Part shown: positions 7,902-16,771 of the stretch, piece after piece
Layout of the letters: each line of letters begins with the position of its first letter
How positions within the stretch are numbered: position 1 is the stretch's first letter
Source: Aneurinibacillus thermoaerophilus
GTDB lineage: Bacteria > Bacillota > Bacilli > Aneurinibacillales > Aneurinibacillaceae
Direction of reading: 5' to 3'
Assembly: GCF_900099925.1 (NCBI RefSeq)
Contig: NZ_FNDE01000014.1
Coordinates: forward strand, 1-64,000
Length of the DNA stretch: 64,000 nt
Notes under the pieces: generated by a model
Databases searched by the model: none
Seen by the model: the letters and a program-made list of their open reading frames with translations, nothing else
What the model was told of the DNA's origin: nothing
Made by a program: the position numbers and the translations under genes

Positions 7902-9212
7902 ATGGACTTTATTATTTTTATTTTTTATTCCATTCCTGAAATGTTATTATTAATCGCCTTGGTTCTTACCTTGTGCGGACAGAGGCCGCCTACTACCCGT
8001 TACATTGTCGCTTCTGTTTTGATCGCATGTACAAATGAGTTGATTCAGTTAGCGGACACGGATATGGTATTACGGGCATTTTTACAGTTGATTTTCGCCC
8101 TGGTTATCATGATGATGTTTTTTGGTTTGCCTTTTTTTAGAGTTTTTATTTCGTTATGTTTTTCCTTGCTGGTATTACAAGCCATTGAATTAGTATCGTT
8201 CCAATTCGGTATGCTCATTACCGGAATGGACTATCAAACCCTGAGAGAACATACGGCTTTTCTGTTCGTGATCTGGGGTAATCTCGTCTTGTTATTAGCG
8301 CTCTTATTCTTTTTAGAGAAAATAAAATTTTCATTATTCGCAAAGGAATCACTCCAAAAGCCGCCCCGCTCTCAAACGATGATTTATTATTTTTTAGCTG
8401 TTCTTTTTTATGTAATAGGGATGGTTGGGGCTGAATTAAATAGCACCGGAACCATCACAAAAAGCAAGGATATTTTAATCATGCTAATCTTTCAAGTGAT
8501 TTTTCTATTCCTAATGCGAGAAATCATGCGGGCGGACCGAAACGAGTTCAAATTAAAAATTCAGCAAGAGTATACAGAGAATGTAACTTCACTGTTTACC
8601 TCTATTCGCGCGCAGCGACATGACTTTGCAAATCATATTCAAGTCCTTTCTCTCTTACTGTATCAAAAACAATACGAAAAAGCCGAAGAATACTTACGCG
8701 AACTGGCTAAGCAAACTGTAACAATCAGCAAAATTTTAATTAAAGATAATGCTGGGCTTTCCGCTTTACTCCAAGCCAAAACATCTGAATTGGCCCGTGA
8801 AGGTATACAACTTGTGTTAGATTTGCAAACAAACTTAATTAATACGACAATGACAAGTATTGAAATGAACCAGCTGATCGGGAATTTGATTGATAATGCC
8901 GCCGACGCTATTCGTGAAGATGGGTACAAGAGCCCGGAAATTCATTTACATACAGCTGTCCATGCAAATATGGTGTATATTAGTGTCACAAATTTTCGTC
9001 CTATTATTCCAGCTGATTTGCAGAAGAAAATTTTTGAGTATGGATTTTCAACAAAACCTGGGCATTCCGGAATCGGCTTGGCTATTGTGAAACAGCTAGT
9101 TAAAAGTCATAAGGGGGAAATATCCTTGGCAAGTACGCCGATAGCGGGTACAACTTTTATCATTCAACTTCCGGTTATAGAAAAAACACAAGAAGCGGAA
9201 AAAGTGATATAA
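7902..9212 (+). CDS. Orphan sensor histidine kinase, Spo0B-type (AgrC/CitA-like)
   Basis: The 436-residue protein has about six N-terminal membrane segments (residues 1-205) and then a cytoplasmic Spo0B-like dimerisation domain with the phospho-acceptor His in RAQRHDFANHIQ (near residue 240). The HATPase domain follows, with NLIDNAADAI (N box, about 327-336) and GHSGIGLAIVKQL (G box, about 388-400). A polytopic sensor with this H box is typical of quorum-sensing peptide sensors (AgrC) or dicarboxylate sensors. No response regulator, peptide precursor or AgrB-type protease lies next to it, so the partner is encoded elsewhere or was lost. Confidence 0.85.
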   Translation: MDFIIFIFYSIPEMLLLIALVLTLCGQRPPTTRYIVASVLIACTNELIQLADTDMVLRAFLQLIFALVIMMMFFGLPFFRVFISLCFSLLVLQAIELVSFQFGMLITGMDYQTLREHTAFLFVIWGNLVLLLALLFFLEKIKFSLFAKESLQKPPRSQTMIYYFLAVLFYVIGMVGAELNSTGTITKSKDILIMLIFQVIFLFLMREIMRADRNEFKLKIQQEYTENVTSLFTSIRAQRHDFANHIQVLSLLLYQKQYEKAEEYLRELAKQTVTISKILIKDNAGLSALLQAKTSELAREGIQLVLDLQTNLINTTMTSIEMNQLIGNLIDNAADAIREDGYKSPEIHLHTAVHANMVYISVTNFRPIIPADLQKKIFEYGFSTKPGHSGIGLAIVKQLVKSHKGEISLASTPIAGTTFIIQLPVIEKTQEAEKVI

Positions 9213-9240
9213 CTTTGTAAAAACCGGAGACGATAATATA

Positions 9241-9270
9241 AAAAAGTCCCTCCCGATTATTCGGGAGGGA
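9241..9270 (-). terminator. Perfect 10-bp stem with T-run on the minus strand
   Basis: TCCCTCCCGA (9247-9256) pairs fully with TCGGGAGGGA (9261-9270) around a four-base loop. The run of A before it makes it an intrinsic terminator for minus-strand transcription; the plus side has only AATAAGG after the stem. It sits just after the kinase, so it may still serve as its 3' stem. Confidence 0.7.
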
Positions 9271-10091
9271 AATAAGGGATAAAGGAGCTTACATTCTTTT
9301 ATACGAGAGTGATTGCAAGAAGTTACAAAAAGACATTGTGAATCGTTGCAATTAGAATGAGAAAAAGTTGGCTTCCCTTTCCTTTGTTTATAAACATTTC
9401 ATACCAATGTTTTTAGTCATAGGACATACCATCCAATTTATCGATACTACATAGGTATTCGGCCTATTATTGTATAGACAACCATACTACATAATTTTTA
9501 TTATCCTTACTTGTTCAATTTATGAGACATATCGTACCTAATTCCCATAACAACAAAATTCACTTTACGTCATAGAGGTCTTCATACAGGAACCTTACTT
9601 TTAGATATTATTGTAAGCATATTGCTGATTGGAATTGTGCGATGCATTTTGCGAGAAGAGGTTTCATAGATGATGAAGAAGCGGATTTAGCATCGATCGT
9701 TGCTATCAAATCAGAAAGTAACATTTTGTATGATGCGTAAAGTATTTTTTTATAGTACGTAATCAGCCAAGAGAGATTGTAAGAAAAAAGTTGGCTTCTA
9801 CCATGCTAAATACCTATACTATATAAATTTTTACTAAAAGTTATATAGTCACTTAGTATTGCTAAAATTGGTTAGATTTCATGAATTTGGTTGTATTTTT
9901 ATATCTTCAGGGTTTTAGTATGCTAGTATACGTGCTGTTAAGACACCAAGAGTAGTAAAACTATGAAAAAATTCAATTTTAGCAGGAGGGGATTTGAAGA
10001 TTTTTGCGAAGATTTGGAATTATAAAGTTAATAATAAAAAGACCAGATAATTTAGAAAAATACAGATGGATATAGAAGGAGGAGTAATGAG
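9271..10091. other. Gene-poor region with possible gene remnants
   Basis: About 820 bases with no intact gene. Two short plus-strand frames look protein-like: one ending at the TAG in GAGGTTTCATAG (about 9655-9670; hydrophobic LLLDIIVSILLIGIVRCIL) and an overlapping one ending at about 9740 (FARRGFIDDEEADLASIVA). Neither has a start or a family match. The 14-base word AAAAAGTTGGCTTC occurs twice (near 9362 and 9786). The region probably contains decayed coding DNA plus the promoter of the SH3b gene. Confidence 0.35.
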
Positions 10092-10586
10092 ATGAAAAAA
10101 ATGAAATGGTTATTATTCATGATGCTAACCGTTACATTTGCTACAACTCCTGTTGCTTGGAAAGCAGAAGCTGCCACAACACAGAAAGTGGGAGTAGTTG
10201 TTAATGTAAAAACAGGCCTCAATATAAGGGCTGGCGCAGGGACGAACTATAAGATCATCGGAGTGTTGAAGAATGGAACGGCTGTGTCGGTTCTAAGCAA
10301 AGTTAACGGATGGTACCAGATTAAATACAAAGATATAACGGGCTATGTTTTGGGAAGTTATATCAAATTGTTAGATAATCAAGTTGTTAAAAAAGAAGAC
10401 GTTAGAAATAAAGAGGAAGTTAAAAATGATGATAAGGTATTAAAAATAGACATTACCTTTTATAATGAAGAAGGAAAAGTAATAGGTTCGGCTAGTGGCC
10501 TTTCCCTTAATTCTTTTGGACAGAACGTTAGTTTTATTCAGCAAATACCATCTGGAGCAGACAGATATACAATAAATATTAATTAG
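10092..10586 (+). CDS. Secreted SH3b-domain protein
   Basis: The 164-residue product has a clear signal peptide (basic MKKMK, hydrophobic core, likely cleavage after AEA at about residue 27). A bacterial SH3 domain spans about residues 32-95, with LNIRAGAGTNYKIIGVL, NGWYQIKY and GYVLGSYI. These domains bind cell-wall peptides. The C-terminal part (about 105-164) is a charged linker followed by a beta-rich stretch (IDITFYNEEGKVIGS) that I do not recognise. The ribosome site GGAGGAG precedes the ATG. It is monocistronic and probably acts in or on the cell wall. Confidence 0.85.
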   Translation: MKKMKWLLFMMLTVTFATTPVAWKAEAATTQKVGVVVNVKTGLNIRAGAGTNYKIIGVLKNGTAVSVLSKVNGWYQIKYKDITGYVLGSYIKLLDNQVVKKEDVRNKEEVKNDDKVLKIDITFYNEEGKVIGSASGLSLNSFGQNVSFIQQIPSGADRYTININ

Positions 10587-10689
10587 GGCCTCTGGTTTCT
10601 GTCACCAGGTTAGATGTACATAAAACAACAAGAAAGTTATAAATTATGGTGTTATCGATGCTGAAAAAAATACGTAGGAGGATGACGCA

Positions 10690-10859
10690 ATGGCGCATGA
10701 GACGTCATTATCAGAGAATGGACAGAATATGTCAACGTACGTATTTTTCTAAAAAGAACACGTATTGAATGGCGTGTGGATTTTTCATTTGACTTAGGTG
10801 GATTATCTATAAACAATTGGATCGCTCTTGCGGAAATACAGGACGAGTGCACCATTTGA
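10690..10859 (+). pseudogene. Possible small gene with a frameshift
   Basis: A strong ribosome site (AGGAGGA, 10676-10682) precedes ATG 10690, which opens a 20-codon frame ending MSTYVFF. A second frame continues from about the same point with RIFLKRTRIEWRVDFSF and WIALAEIQDECTI to a stop at 10857-10859. The two could be one gene of about 56 codons broken by a single-base change near the T5 run at 10740-10750. A good terminator follows at 10885, which supports a real transcription unit. No family is recognised. Confidence 0.3.
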
Positions 10860-10884
10860 AATTCTGTTAAGCGAAAGAGGGGAA

Positions 10885-10918
10885 AGAAGGTTGTATCAAC
10901 GACACAGCCTTCTTTTTT
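10885..10918 (+). terminator. Intrinsic terminator
   Basis: AGAAGGTTGT (10885-10894) pairs with ACAGCCTTCT (10904-10913, one G-T pair) and is followed by six T. It ends the small unit at 10690. Confidence 0.85.
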
Positions 10919-11085
10919 GTATCTGTAGAAAAAAGCCTGGTAAGTGTGATGGCGTTTGCATAAGCAGTAGAGCGATAATATTATTATGAATATCCCGGTG
11001 CTGTGTATACTCAATATAGTTATCATAAATAAAATGGAAAATTGCGCTTGGTATGGATAGAGTGCGTGACAAGGAGGAATACGGG

Positions 11086-11739
11086 ATGACAGACAAATTG
11101 CTTATCGGTTTTGGCGACAGTATCATGGCTGGAGCTTTTGTACAACCAGAAGATACATATCTTGTTAAACTGGGAGAAATGTTCGGTTTTAAAACGAAAA
11201 ATGCCGGTGTACCAGGAAATACATCTACCCAGGGATTGGCGCGTATGGAAGAAGATGTTTTGCGTTTTCGACCGGATATTTGTATTGTAGCGTTTGGTAT
11301 GAATGATCACTATGCGGTAGCCTCAGACGTTCGAAATGTAGAGAAGCCGGTATATCGAAAAAATCTTAGAATTATGATTACAAAGCTCCAAGAAATTGGA
11401 TGCAAACCGGTTCTTTGTACCATTAATCCTGTTATTGCCGGAGATAAACATGCTTATTATTATCGTCGCCATCCAGAGGAATGGTACTTGCATCCGAAAG
11501 GAGTAATGGCCTGGATTGAGGAATATAATGAGATAATCCGCCAGATAGCGAAAAGCATGAAGATTTCTTTAGCTGATATTGCTATGTATTGGAAAAAATA
11601 TGTACACAATGGCGGAAGTCTCGCAGAGGTGTTGCGTACTATTGAGAATAGCGGAGATGATGATGGTGTCCATCCTACGCCAGCTGGACATGCGCTTTAT
11701 GCGGAATGCATAGCCGAAGAAATCAGTCAATGGTTATAA
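11086..11739 (+). CDS. SGNH/GDSL-type esterase or lipase
   Basis: The 217-residue protein has all four SGNH blocks: GFGDSIMAG with catalytic Ser12, NAGVPGNT with the oxyanion Gly (about 41), FGMND (Asn73), and DGVHPTPAGH with the Asp193/His196 pair. It has no signal peptide, so it probably acts in the cytoplasm on short acyl or acetyl esters; the substrate is not evident. The ATG at 11086 follows AAGGAGG. It is monocistronic. Confidence 0.9.
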   Translation: MTDKLLIGFGDSIMAGAFVQPEDTYLVKLGEMFGFKTKNAGVPGNTSTQGLARMEEDVLRFRPDICIVAFGMNDHYAVASDVRNVEKPVYRKNLRIMITKLQEIGCKPVLCTINPVIAGDKHAYYYRRHPEEWYLHPKGVMAWIEEYNEIIRQIAKSMKISLADIAMYWKKYVHNGGSLAEVLRTIENSGDDDGVHPTPAGHALYAECIAEEISQWL

Positions 11740-12064
11740 GGGGGATATGTCAGCCGCCAAAGTAGGAACTTACTAGGAACAGCGGACTGTTGTGCCTTGC
11801 TCCGGAAAAGCTACCGTTTGAAGAAGAATAAACAAAAAAGACATGTTTTTTACACAGAATTTGTTAGCTGAAAATATAAAATATATAGTATAATTGTATT
11901 ATAATGAATATTTAAAATATTAGACTGTTTATGTCTGTCCTCTTTCCTACCAGAAATGAGTTCACAGGCAAACCAGCCAGTCGCGCCCCTTACGTGAATG
12001 CTTTTTGCCATGGGGATTGCACTGGCTTTTTTTGCTCATCCATGACATAAAAAGGAGGGAAAGC
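11740..12064. other. Leader region of the CoA-transferase gene
   Basis: It contains an AT-rich promoter-like stretch around 11,880-11,915 (with TATAAT words) and a hairpin with a T-run (11,976-12,033). About 30 bases further lies the CoA-transferase ribosome site (AAAGGAGGG). No gene is visible. Confidence 0.5.
11976..12033 (+). terminator. Long hairpin with T-run in the CoA-transferase leader
   Basis: GCCAGT (11976-11981) pairs with ACTGGC (12021-12026) and CCCC (11986-11989) with GGGG (12012-12015), followed by seven T. If transcription starts at the TATAAT-like boxes upstream, this hairpin lies inside the mRNA leader and could be an attenuator; otherwise it is a plain terminator of an upstream transcript. 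Confidence 0.6.
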
Positions 12065-13306
12065 ATGATTACATCGTCGTCAAATCGGGAAGATGTGGCC
12101 GATTCTTTTGAGCCTTACAGCCGAGGAGCACTAGATGGTATTAAAGTGATTGATTTAACCCGTGTTCTGGCAGGGCCTTATTGCACAATGATTCTTGGCG
12201 ACTTGGGAGCTGATGTCATTAAAATTGAAGCGCCCGGTGGAAGCGATGAGACGCGCGGGTGGGGTCCACCAAATATCGGGGGAGAAAGCGCTTATTATTT
12301 GTGTACTAACCGCAATAAGCGGGCGCTGACGCTAGACCTGAAGAATTTGAAAGCGCGCGACATTCTGCGTGAACTACTTAAAGATGCGGACGTAGTCATC
12401 AATAATTTCAAGACAGGCACGATGGAAAAATGGGGACTTGGCTACGAGACGATGGCAGAACTTAATCCGCGCCTGATTTATGTGTCTATCAGCGGGTTTG
12501 GACAAACCGGTCCGTACAAACATGTGCCGGGATATGATTACATTGTGCAGGCGATGGGCGGTATGATGAGCATTACTGGGAGCGAAGAAACCGGGCCGAT
12601 GAAGGTTGGTGTCGCTATCGCGGATGTCGCTACAGGGTTGTATGCGGCTATCGGTATTCTCGCTGCACTGCGTGAACGCGATCATTCTGGTATGGGACAG
12701 ATGATTGATCTTGCGCTATTTGATTCGCAGATTTCCCTACTTGTTAATGTGGCGAGCAATTACCTTGTATCGGGACAGATTCCAAAAAGATATGGAAACC
12801 AGCATCCGAATATTGTACCGTACCAGACTTTTGCAGCATCCGATATGGAGATGGTAGTGGCGGTAGGTAATGATCAGCAATTTCGCAGACTGTGCGTGCT
12901 ACTTGGCAAAGAAGAATGGAGCCGTGATCCCAAGTTTGCGACCAATTCCGCTCGGCTTGTACACCGAGAGGAAATCTGTGAACTGTTGCAGGAAGAGTTT
13001 AAAAAACGTCCTGCTTCGGAATGGCTGGTACGTTTGACAGATGTTGGTGTACCGAATGCCCCAATTTATAATCTGGCGCAGCTGTTTGAAGATCCACAGG
13101 TACAGGCAAGGAAGATGAAAGTGGAAATATCGCATCCAACAGCAGGAAAAGTTTCGATGGTGGGAAGTCCGTTGAAATTGTCGCGGACTCCTGTGTCTAT
13201 TCGGCGCCATCCGCCTCTTGTGGGTGAGCATACAAAGGAAATTTTACTTGCGCACGGATTTACGGAAGAACAAATTGATGAGTGGTTTCAGGACAAAATT
13301 ATTTAA
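12065..13306 (+). CDS. Type III (CaiB/BaiF) acyl-CoA transferase
   Basis: The 413-residue protein matches family III CoA-transferases: VIDLTRVLAGPYCTMILGDLGADVIKIE at the N-terminus (quoted in part), GFGQTGPY, and a catalytic Asp in LALFDSQIS (near residue 220). These enzymes move CoA from one acyl-CoA to another acid. The acyl-CoA dehydrogenase gene starts 28 bases downstream, a pairing common in glutarate catabolism (succinyl-CoA:glutarate CoA-transferase plus glutaryl-CoA dehydrogenase), which is the most likely role but not proven. The ATG at 12065 follows AAAGGAGGG. Confidence 0.88.
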   Translation: MITSSSNREDVADSFEPYSRGALDGIKVIDLTRVLAGPYCTMILGDLGADVIKIEAPGGSDETRGWGPPNIGGESAYYLCTNRNKRALTLDLKNLKARDILRELLKDADVVINNFKTGTMEKWGLGYETMAELNPRLIYVSISGFGQTGPYKHVPGYDYIVQAMGGMMSITGSEETGPMKVGVAIADVATGLYAAIGILAALRERDHSGMGQMIDLALFDSQISLLVNVASNYLVSGQIPKRYGNQHPNIVPYQTFAASDMEMVVAVGNDQQFRRLCVLLGKEEWSRDPKFATNSARLVHREEICELLQEEFKKRPASEWLVRLTDVGVPNAPIYNLAQLFEDPQVQARKMKVEISHPTAGKVSMVGSPLKLSRTPVSIRRHPPLVGEHTKEILLAHGFTEEQIDEWFQDKII

Positions 13307-13333
13307 AATGTAAATAAAGGAGCGAATAAGAAG

Positions 13334-14545
13334 ATGATGAATTTTGCCTTAACAGAAGAACAAGAAGCTGTACGTAAAATGGTACGTAGCTTCGTGGATA
13401 AGGAAATTAAGCCCTATATTCAAGAATGGGATGCGAAAGGCCATTTCGAGCGTAGCATTATGACGCGGCTGGCTGATCTCGACCTGATGGGAGTTTGCAT
13501 TCCGGAAGAATATGGTGGAAGCGGGATGGATTACAATACACTGGCAATCGTATGCGAGGAGCTGGAACGGGGCGATACTGCGTTTCGGACGGCCGTATCC
13601 GTTCATACGGGGCTGAATAGCATGACCTTATTGCAGTGGGGAAGCGAGGAACAGAAACAAAAATATTTGGTTCCACAGGCGAAAGGTGAAAAGATCGGGG
13701 CCTTTGGATTGACAGAGCCGAATGCAGGCTCCGATGTGGCGGCAATGCAGACAACAGCAGTGCGTGACGGCGATTATTATATTCTGAACGGGCAGAAGAC
13801 ATGGATTTCCCTATGCGATATCGCTGATCATTTTCTCGTATTTGCATACACGGATAAGTCGAAAAAGCATAGAGGCATTAGCTGCTTTATTGTTGAGCGT
13901 ACGTTTGAGGGTTTTGCATCGAAAGCGATCAAAGGAAAACTTGGCATTCGTGCAGGGAATACGGGCGAGATTTTCTTCGATAATATGCGCGTCCCGGCGG
14001 AGAATTTGCTGGGAGAAGAAGGGGAAGGATTCAAGATTGCCATGTCTGCGCTGGACAACGGACGTTTTACAGTGGCTGCGGGTGCGTGCGGCCTGATTCA
14101 GGCGTGCCTTGAAGAAAGCTTGAAATATTGCCATGAACGTGGCACGTTTGGCAAAGAAATCGGAAAACACCAACTGGTGCAGCAGATGATTGCAAAAATG
14201 GTAGATGGTCTTGAGACGTCGCGTTTGCTTGTGTACCGTGCCGGGTGGCTGAAAAATCAGGGCAAGCGCAATACGCGGGAGACGTCGCTTGCCAAGTGGC
14301 ATGCATGTGATGCGGCGTTTGAGGCGGCGTGCGACGCAGTGCAAATTCATGGCGCATATGGCTATTCAAACGAATATCCGGTCGAGCGTTTTATGCGTAA
14401 CGCGAAAGCGCCGGTGATCTATGAGGGGACGCGCGAGATTCATACGATTATGCAAGCGGAATATGCGCTTGGCTACCGTCAGGATAAACCGCTGCGTAAA
14501 ATGCTGCCAGCGTGGCCGTTTACGGAAGAAGCGGTAGAAGTATAA
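13334..14545 (+). CDS. Acyl-CoA dehydrogenase (possibly glutaryl-CoA dehydrogenase)
   Basis: The 403-residue flavoprotein has the usual acyl-CoA dehydrogenase layout: N-terminal helical domain (LTEEQEAVRKMVRSFVDKEI, in part), FAD/substrate motif GAFGLTEPNAGSDVAAMQT, and a C-terminal helical domain with IHGAYGYSNEYPVERFMR and the catalytic base Glu in VIYEGTREIHTIMQ (near residue 377). It oxidises an acyl-CoA at C2-C3 with electron transfer to ETF. Context with the type III CoA-transferase suggests glutaryl-CoA, but branched-chain substrates are possible. It shares a transcript with the upstream gene and ends at a bidirectional terminator. Confidence 0.88.
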   Translation: MMNFALTEEQEAVRKMVRSFVDKEIKPYIQEWDAKGHFERSIMTRLADLDLMGVCIPEEYGGSGMDYNTLAIVCEELERGDTAFRTAVSVHTGLNSMTLLQWGSEEQKQKYLVPQAKGEKIGAFGLTEPNAGSDVAAMQTTAVRDGDYYILNGQKTWISLCDIADHFLVFAYTDKSKKHRGISCFIVERTFEGFASKAIKGKLGIRAGNTGEIFFDNMRVPAENLLGEEGEGFKIAMSALDNGRFTVAAGACGLIQACLEESLKYCHERGTFGKEIGKHQLVQQMIAKMVDGLETSRLLVYRAGWLKNQGKRNTRETSLAKWHACDAAFEAACDAVQIHGAYGYSNEYPVERFMRNAKAPVIYEGTREIHTIMQAEYALGYRQDKPLRKMLPAWPFTEEAVEV

Positions 14546-14568
14546 TCGCTAAAAGCGAGAGTAAAAAA

Positions 14569-14597
14569 GCGGCTTGTCCGTTGTACAGGCAAGCCGC
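14569..14597. terminator. Bidirectional terminator
   Basis: GCGGCTTG (14569-14576) pairs with CAAGCCGC (14590-14597), extended by CC/GG with one bulge, with A-rich and T-rich flanks. It separates the convergent acyl-CoA dehydrogenase and permease genes. Confidence 0.85.
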
Positions 14598-14605
14598 GCA
14601 TATTT

Positions 14606-16033
14606 TTATCGTTGATAAGACGGTTTCACGCTTTGTTTATGATTTTCTTCTTCTTTTGCTTGTTTGGTTATTTTCCGCTTGTGCAGACCTTTTGCGAAAT
14701 AGAAAATAATAAGAATCAAGTACCAGGCAGGTCCCACGATTAGAGCAATGCGAGTATCAGGGAAATAGGCCATCAATCCGACAACACTGATAAGAAACGC
14801 TAGCGTTACATAGGAACTGAACGGGAACAGGGGCATTTTGTACTTCAGATTTTGCACTTGTTCCACGCTTAGGCTTTTGCGGTAGCGGATTTGCGCCAGC
14901 AGAATGATAGCCCACGTCCAAATTGCCCCGAATGTGCCGATGCTTGTCACCCACTGGAATACTTTTTCTGGTACGATATAGTTTAGTGTGACGCCAATGA
15001 GCAACGCTCCCGCGGAAGCGAGAATCGCGATGTTCGGCACACCGCTGCGGCTGATGTTCTTGAATTTCTGTGGCGCTTCACCTTGCTGTGCTAAGTTGAA
15101 AAGCATGCGGCCCGTGCTGAAAATCCCGCTGTTGCAGGATGAGAGCGCAGCAGTTAATACAACAAAGTTGATAATGCCCGCTGCGTAAGGGATACCGAGC
15201 TTGTCAAATGTCATGACGAACGGGCTACCTTTTGTGCCAATTTCATCCCATGGATAAATGGACAAGATGACAAACAATGCTCCGACATAGAAGAGCAAAA
15301 TGCGCCAGAACACAGAATCAATAGCACGGGCGAGCGACTTTTCCGGGTTTTTGACCTCTCCCGCAGTTACACCGATCATTTCAATTCCAAGGAATGCGAA
15401 CAGCACCATTTGCATGGACATGAGCACACCATTGATCCCGTTTGGCAGGAAGCCGCCGTGTGACCAGAGATTGCTAATGCCGGTTGCAACACCGCCATTC
15501 CCGATTCCAAAGATAACCATACCGAGGCCGACAATAATCATGAGAATAATGGTGACGATCTTAATAAGCGCAAACCAAAATTCAAGCTCACCGTAAGCTT
15601 TTACGGCGATCAGGTTGACTGCGGCCATAATGACAAGCGCAGCAAGCGCCCATACCCATTGATCAGTATTCGGGAACCAAAACTGCATGTATACGCCGAC
15701 AGCCGTAATCTCAGCCATACAAGTTACGACCCAGAGGAACCAATAGTTCCAACCGGTTAGATACCCTGCTATGGGCCCGAGATAATCGCGCGCGTAGCGG
15801 CTGAACGAACCGGCTACCGGGTTTTGGATAGCCATCTCACCAAGCGCCCGCATAATGATAAACATTCCGGCTCCGGCCAAAGCGTACGCGAGCAGAATTG
15901 CAGGGCCTGCCAATTTAATGGCAGAAGAAGAACCGAGAAATAGGCCAACCCCGATGGCTGCGCCCAAGGACATTAACGCAATATGACGTTCTTCAAGGCC
16001 ACGATGGAGTTCATGATGTTGTTTTTGCTTCAT
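14606..16033 (-). CDS. Amino acid permease (APC family, AAT group)
   Basis: The 475-residue product has twelve predicted membrane segments and the amino acid transporter signature near the N-terminus: RHIALMSLGAAIGVGLFLGSS, quoted in part, then RALGEMAIQNPVAGSFSRYA. GEVKNPEKSLARAI is the usual cytoplasmic loop after helix 6. It resembles proton symporters for proline, GABA or aromatic amino acids (ProY/GabP/AroP group); specificity cannot be set from sequence. GGGAGG lies upstream of the ATG. A catabolite-response-like element sits about 45 bases upstream. Confidence 0.88.
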   Translation of the reverse strand: MKQKQHHELHRGLEERHIALMSLGAAIGVGLFLGSSSAIKLAGPAILLAYALAGAGMFIIMRALGEMAIQNPVAGSFSRYARDYLGPIAGYLTGWNYWFLWVVTCMAEITAVGVYMQFWFPNTDQWVWALAALVIMAAVNLIAVKAYGELEFWFALIKIVTIILMIIVGLGMVIFGIGNGGVATGISNLWSHGGFLPNGINGVLMSMQMVLFAFLGIEMIGVTAGEVKNPEKSLARAIDSVFWRILLFYVGALFVILSIYPWDEIGTKGSPFVMTFDKLGIPYAAGIINFVVLTAALSSCNSGIFSTGRMLFNLAQQGEAPQKFKNISRSGVPNIAILASAGALLIGVTLNYIVPEKVFQWVTSIGTFGAIWTWAIILLAQIRYRKSLSVEQVQNLKYKMPLFPFSSYVTLAFLISVVGLMAYFPDTRIALIVGPAWYLILIIFYFAKGLHKRKITKQAKEEENHKQSVKPSYQR

Positions 16034-16075
16034 AGAACCTCCCAGAAAATTTTATATATAATAAAAATCATATTA

Positions 16076-16090
16076 AGGAAACGCTTTCAT
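16076..16090 (-). promoter_or_regulatory. Possible cre (CcpA) site
   Basis: On the minus strand the sequence ATGAAAGCGTTTCCT resembles the catabolite-response consensus WTGNAARCGNWWWCA, matching well in the left half and centre but not at the right end. It lies between the permease start and its probable promoter. Sequence similarity only. Confidence 0.3.
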
Positions 16091-16201
16091 AATTCGATTA
16101 TATAGTATATTTTCTCAAATTGACAGGTTTTTATACGAAGTAATTATTTTCTGATTATTTTTCGATAAAATTTATTATATAATTTTAATTTATAGAAAAA
16201 T

Positions 16202-16222
16202 AAAAAAACCCCGTGAACGGGG
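16202..16222 (-). terminator. Terminator of pssA
   Basis: On the minus strand CCCC pairs with GGGG around GTTCAC, followed by seven T, a few bases after the pssA stop. Confidence 0.85.
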
Positions 16223-16227
16223 GGAGG

Positions 16228-16716
16228 TTATAGTTTTGGAATACGGATGGGGCTCACCATTAAAACGGCGAGGATAAGCATAAGCAGGGGACTGGAAAAA
16301 GAAAAAAGCGCCAATACAGCAAGAATGAGTCCGGCCAATGTAATGGGTACACCCATATAATAGCCGACAGTAGGTTTAATGTTGAAACGACCGAGCCGCC
16401 AGGCGCCAGCAATCGGAAATGCGATAAAAGCGATGGTTAGCAGGGGAGAAGGTGTATGCATGGTATGAATCAAAATTGCGGGCGCTACTCCGAAGCTAAC
16501 AATATCAGCTAGGGAATCCAGTTCGACTCCCATAGGGCTGTCCACTTTCAGCATACGCGCCAGTTTGCCGTCAAATACGTCGCATAGTGCAGCCAATAAA
16601 ATTAAGAGGGCAGCCATTTTATAATATCCATTCATAGAAAAAGTAAGCGAAAAAATTCCACATACAAGATTACTTAACGTAAAACTGTTTGGGATCGATC
16701 GACGAATAGAACTCAT
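16228..16716 (-). CDS. pssA: CDP-diacylglycerol-serine O-phosphatidyltransferase
   Basis: The 162-residue membrane protein carries the CDP-alcohol phosphotransferase motif D-G-x2-A-R-x8-G-x3-D-x3-D: it begins DVFDGKLARMLK and ends GVELDSLADIVSFG (about residues 46-75). The N-terminal RSIPNSFTLSNLVCGIFS is typical of PssA. It makes phosphatidylserine from CDP-diacylglycerol and serine, the step to phosphatidylethanolamine. It is slightly shorter than the usual 170-180 residues. No psd gene lies adjacent. The transcript ends at the hairpin right after the stop. Confidence 0.92.
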   Translation of the reverse strand: MSSIRRSIPNSFTLSNLVCGIFSLTFSMNGYYKMAALLILLAALCDVFDGKLARMLKVDSPMGVELDSLADIVSFGVAPAILIHTMHTPSPLLTIAFIAFPIAGAWRLGRFNIKPTVGYYMGVPITLAGLILAVLALFSFSSPLLMLILAVLMVSPIRIPKL

Positions 16717-16771
16717 TATACACCTCAGTATGTATTGTTTGTTTGCATTTTATCATATGAAGAGATAAAGA

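Noticed and set aside
13458-14369. Several long minus-strand frames opposite the acyl-CoA dehydrogenase
   Set aside because: They mirror the codon pattern of the sense gene, have no ribosome sites and no recognisable motifs.
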